Shown here: in pieces, positions 12,817 to 15,346 of the stretch
How the letters are laid out: every line of letters starts with the position of its first letter
How positions within the stretch are numbered: position 1 is the stretch's first letter
Source: Flavobacterium psychrophilum
GTDB taxonomy: Bacteria > Bacteroidota > Bacteroidia > Flavobacteriales > Flavobacteriaceae
NCBI GenBank assembly: GCA_945905915.1
Contig: CAMDQL010000042.1
Coordinates: forward strand, 1-15,346
Length of the DNA: 15,346 bases
Direction of reading: 5' to 3'
Program-made: the position numbers and the translations under genes
Notes under the pieces: generated by a model
Databases searched by the model: none
What the model was told of the DNA's origin: nothing
Seen by the model: only the letters and a program-made list of their open reading frames with translations

Positions 12817-13521
12817 TTGTCTTTTTTTATCATCGTTCCAGGTGATATAACCTAAAATTGCATTGACCATATAAAATACATATTTAATGGTATTTGCGAT
12901 ATTAAGCAACATCAAATTTTGCACGATTTTAAATGCATTATAAACTTGCCAGTTGAACCAATTGTCGGGATACATGCGACCTAAATTAAAAGTACCCCCA
13001 AAGCTTATACCGGCTGGAATAGCTATGATGAAAAACAACTTCCAATCAATTGCTCCTGTTGAAAAATTTGTAAAAGCAATATAATTCAATACAAAAGACA
13101 ACAGTATTCCAATGCCCATATTTCTAAAAAAAATCAAATCAATAGTATTCAAGTATTGTTTCTTTTTCCAAATTTTAAAGGCAAAGTAGTTTCCAAAAAA
13201 TGAAACAGGATAGGTTAAAACGGCACCTATATTCCCTAATAAAAAATCAATCCCACCACTTAATAGGGTATTACAAGTGCTGATTAAGTTTCCAAAATTA
13301 TTTTTTTTGGTTACCAATCGGGTGGCAAGCATCGATAAAATAGTATTTACAATCGAAAAATAACCTAGATAAAAAGAATAGCTTTTTTGATTCCATTCAA
13401 AATCATAAAGTGTTTCATGGTATTTTAATAGAAAGGAAATACTAACTACTAAAACGACACCAATATAATCTAAATAACGACTATTTGTAATTTTTTTAAT
13501 ACTAGTAATTATATTACTCAT
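12811..13521 (-). CDS. PnuC-family nucleoside/vitamin transporter
   Basis: A 236-residue inner-membrane protein with about seven hydrophobic segments. Family marks are LGNIGAVLTYPVSFFGNYFA (residues 95-114) and the C-terminal segment from WFNWQVYNAFKI to MVNAILGYITW, which matches the conserved end of PnuC proteins. Members import nicotinamide riboside (PnuC), thiamine (PnuT) or riboflavin by facilitated diffusion, trapping the substrate by phosphorylation inside. No kinase gene and no riboswitch are adjacent, so the substrate is open. The ATG directly follows the TAA of the upstream hydrolase gene with no gap, so the two are translationally coupled. It overlaps the convergent LacI gene by 6 bases. 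Confidence 0.82.
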   Translation of the reverse strand: MSNIITSIKKITNSRYLDYIGVVLVVSISFLLKYHETLYDFEWNQKSYSFYLGYFSIVNTILSMLATRLVTKKNNFGNLISTCNTLLSGGIDFLLGNIGAVLTYPVSFFGNYFAFKIWKKKQYLNTIDLIFFRNMGIGILLSFVLNYIAFTNFSTGAIDWKLFFIIAIPAGISFGGTFNLGRMYPDNWFNWQVYNAFKIVQNLMLLNIANTIKYVFYMVNAILGYITWNDDKKRQL

Positions 13522-14829
13522 TTATTCTTTACTGAAGTTGAAAATCATGCCGCCTTGTTTTAATACAAAACTATTTTCGCCAAAAATCATTTCGATTCCT
13601 GCCGGTGCAAATATAAATGTTTTTTCTTCTTTAAAAGTCAATGGAAAAGCACTTTGTCCGGTTGCCTGTGCAATCAAGTCTCCGTTTTTTTCAGAAACTG
13701 TCATTTTTAAAGGTAACTCTTTAGAAGAATAAGTTCCAGTGAATTTTAATAGTTCTGAAGCCTCAATTTTGTTGAACTTTGGAAACGGGAACGGCATTTT
13801 GTAGTAAATACTTAACACTCCAATCATAATATCATTTCTGTTGAAATTATCCCCGTTTACAATTAATGAAATGCCTAATTTTTCAGTTGGATAATACCCT
13901 ACAACTGCTCTAAAATTTTCTATTCCGCCTGTGTGACCATAAAAACGACGTTCACCAAAAGGAAATTGCATTAACGCTTTTCCATAACCTTCTTTGATTT
14001 CTTTCATTTGTTCTAAGGAAGAAGGTTTGACCAATTTTCCATCAAAAAGCGCATATATAAAACGTGTTAAATCCGCAGGAGTCGAAATAATGGCCCCGGC
14101 TGAATAAGCAATAGAATTCTCCCATTCCTCTCCTTTTTCCCATTTGGTTCCATTGAATAAATAAGAATAACTTTCTCCAACAGAAGTCTCTATTTTTCCT
14201 TGTGGAAAATACGTATTTAATAAGTTGGCTTTTTTAACAATTCGTGTTTGAATATTTTCTGCATACGATTTTTTCGTAAGCGTTTCAATAATGTAGCCTA
14301 ATAAATTATAGTTTGAATTACTATATTCGTGTTTGGTTCCAGGTTCAAAAAGTGGTTTGTAATCGGTCATTTTTTGAATCATTTCTTCTTTGGAATGAAA
14401 ACGATAAATGTTTTTTGCAGTAATTGAATCGCTATTTATATAATCTACTATACCCGTTCTATGATGTAATAAATCATATATTGTGATTTTTTCAGCATTT
14501 GGGATTTTTGGATAAAAACGATTTAATTTGGTTTGAAGATTTAATTTTTTTTCTTCAATCAATTGCATGATCATTACAGCAGTGAAGGTTTTAGTAACCG
14601 ATCCAATTTTATATTTGGTCAATCGATCGGCACTTATATTTTTTTCCACATCGGCAAAACCGTAGGCTTTATTAAATACTACATTTTCACCTTCTCGAAT
14701 ACACAATGAACCCATGAATTTATCATTCTTATTCAAATACGTAAGTAAACTGTCCATCTTTGTGAATCGATCTTGCGCAACAGTAAATAAAGAATAGGTT
14801 AAAGCAAAAATAAGGGCTAATTTTTTCAT
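13522..14829 (-). CDS. Secreted serine hydrolase, beta-lactamase family (class C-like)
   Basis: A 435-residue protein with a signal peptide (1-18, likely cut at TVA|QD), hence periplasmic or exported. The catalytic beta-lactamase/transpeptidase-like fold has SVTK (S77, K80), YSN (Y169-S170-N171) and HTGG (H299) in place of KTG. The segment LLHHRTGIVDY is also typical of the family. The C-terminal region (about 345-435) is a beta-rich accessory domain as often found after such hydrolases. The family includes D-aminopeptidases, esterases and DD-peptidases; no evidence favours true beta-lactam resistance. It is first in a two-gene operon with the PnuC-type transporter, and 68 bases after polA. 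Confidence 0.93.
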   Translation of the reverse strand: MKKLALIFALTYSLFTVAQDRFTKMDSLLTYLNKNDKFMGSLCIREGENVVFNKAYGFADVEKNISADRLTKYKIGSVTKTFTAVMIMQLIEEKKLNLQTKLNRFYPKIPNAEKITIYDLLHHRTGIVDYINSDSITAKNIYRFHSKEEMIQKMTDYKPLFEPGTKHEYSNSNYNLLGYIIETLTKKSYAENIQTRIVKKANLLNTYFPQGKIETSVGESYSYLFNGTKWEKGEEWENSIAYSAGAIISTPADLTRFIYALFDGKLVKPSSLEQMKEIKEGYGKALMQFPFGERRFYGHTGGIENFRAVVGYYPTEKLGISLIVNGDNFNRNDIMIGVLSIYYKMPFPFPKFNKIEASELLKFTGTYSSKELPLKMTVSEKNGDLIAQATGQSAFPLTFKEEKTFIFAPAGIEMIFGENSFVLKQGGMIFNFSKE

Positions 14830-14897
14830 CTGAAATTTAATTTACTGTTGGTTATAAAAAGTATGATTTTGTTACGGTCTTAAATTTATATATCAAA

Positions 14898-15346
14898 TTA
14901 ATGCGCTTCCAACCAATTTTTACCCAATCCAATTTCCACATCTAACGGAACTGCCATTTTGAAAGCATTTTCCATTTCGTGTTTGATCATCGGTTGAATT
15001 TTTTCTAATTCGGAGTTGTGCACATCAAAAACTAATTCGTCATGGACTTGCAATAGCATTTTTGATTTCCAATGTTCTGAAGTCAACTTTTTATGAATGT
15101 TAATCATTGCAATTTTAATAATATCGGCCGCTGAACCTTGTATAGGAGCATTTACCGCATTTCGTTCGGCACCGCCACGAACAATTGCGTTGGCTGAGTT
15201 AATGTCTTTTAAATAGCGTCTTCTGCCTGAAATCGTTTCTACATAACCGTTTTCTCTAGCAAAATCCACTTGCGAAGTCATAAACGATTTTAATTTTGGA
15301 TACGTTTGATAATAGGCTTCAATTAATTCGGCGCTTTCTTTGCGAG
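14898..15346 (-). CDS. polA: DNA polymerase I, C-terminal part of the polymerase domain (5' end outside window)
   Basis: The open frame continues to the right edge; the first in-frame ATG at 15281 is internal, since coding sequence upstream of it still reads EAYYQTYPKLKSFM as in family A polymerases. Visible signatures include RRRYLKDINSANAIVRGGAERNAVNAPIQGSAADIIKIAM (quoted in part: NAPIQGSAADIIK) and the catalytic motif C, LLQVHDELVFDV, whose HDE includes one of the two metal-binding aspartates. The gene ends GKNWLEAH. Pol I fills gaps in repair and replaces RNA primers. The missing upstream part would hold motif A, motif B and the 5'-3' exonuclease domain. Confidence 0.96.
   Translation of the reverse strand, partial: RKESAELIEAYYQTYPKLKSFMTSQVDFARENGYVETISGRRRYLKDINSANAIVRGGAERNAVNAPIQGSAADIIKIAMINIHKKLTSEHWKSKMLLQVHDELVFDVHNSELEKIQPMIKHEMENAFKMAVPLDVEIGLGKNWLEAH

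Noticed and set aside
13522..14829. Antibiotic-resistance beta-lactamase
   Set aside because: The fold and SxxK motif are shared by many esterases and peptidases, and the third motif is HTGG. Nothing points to resistance or mobility.
1..15346. CRISPR array, prophage, insertion sequence, tRNA or rRNA
   Set aside because: No spaced repeats, transposase or integrase genes, tRNA cloverleaf or rRNA-like sequence was seen on either strand.

Overview
The window looks like chromosomal DNA from a member of the Flavobacteriaceae, most likely Flavobacterium. It is AT-rich and lacks clear Shine-Dalgarno sequences. It has several exact copies of the Bacteroidetes -7 promoter motif TAnnTTTG, a TonB-dependent receptor, a flavobacterial DUF3127 gene and a housekeeping gene order typical of that family. 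No phage, transposase, CRISPR array, tRNA or rRNA was seen. The genome seems compact: no gap exceeds 300 bases, and the longest (74-314) is filled by a riboswitch leader.

Left part (1-3975, mostly + strand). After the basic C-terminal tail of an upstream gene (possibly ribosome-rescue factor ArfB) comes a promoter, a well-formed TPP (thiamine) riboswitch, a hairpin that covers the start codon, and a TonB-dependent receptor, probably for outer-membrane uptake of thiamine or a precursor. The receptor's signal peptide is encoded by four perfect heptanucleotide repeats, which makes it a candidate for phase variation. A convergent lipoprotein with a Rieske-like layout but no histidine ligands follows, then a greA-HIT operon whose leader carries a terminator-like hairpin, closed by a bidirectional terminator.

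Middle part (3974-8675). It holds an orphan membrane histidine kinase (-), then a + strand run of flavin reductase, DUF3127 protein and aat (N-end rule aminoacyl transferase). Convergent to these is a tight minus-strand operon: queuosine-precursor transporter, tag (3-methyladenine glycosylase) and a VF530-family small DNA-binding protein.

Ribosomal block (8713-11680, minus strand). The order is rplM, rpsI, rpsB, tsf, with a good promoter before rplM and a strong terminator after tsf. S2 has an unusual acidic Thr/Glu C-terminal tail built from 7-residue repeats, and the rpsB-tsf gap holds a long palindromic repeat.

Right part (11788-15346). A LacI-family regulator (+) converges on a two-gene minus operon of a secreted serine beta-lactamase-like hydrolase and a PnuC-family vitamin transporter. 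The window ends inside the C-terminal polymerase domain of polA (-). The most interesting points are the heptamer tract in the thiamine receptor signal peptide, the start-codon hairpin behind the TPP riboswitch, the greA leader hairpin, and the repeats in and after rpsB.
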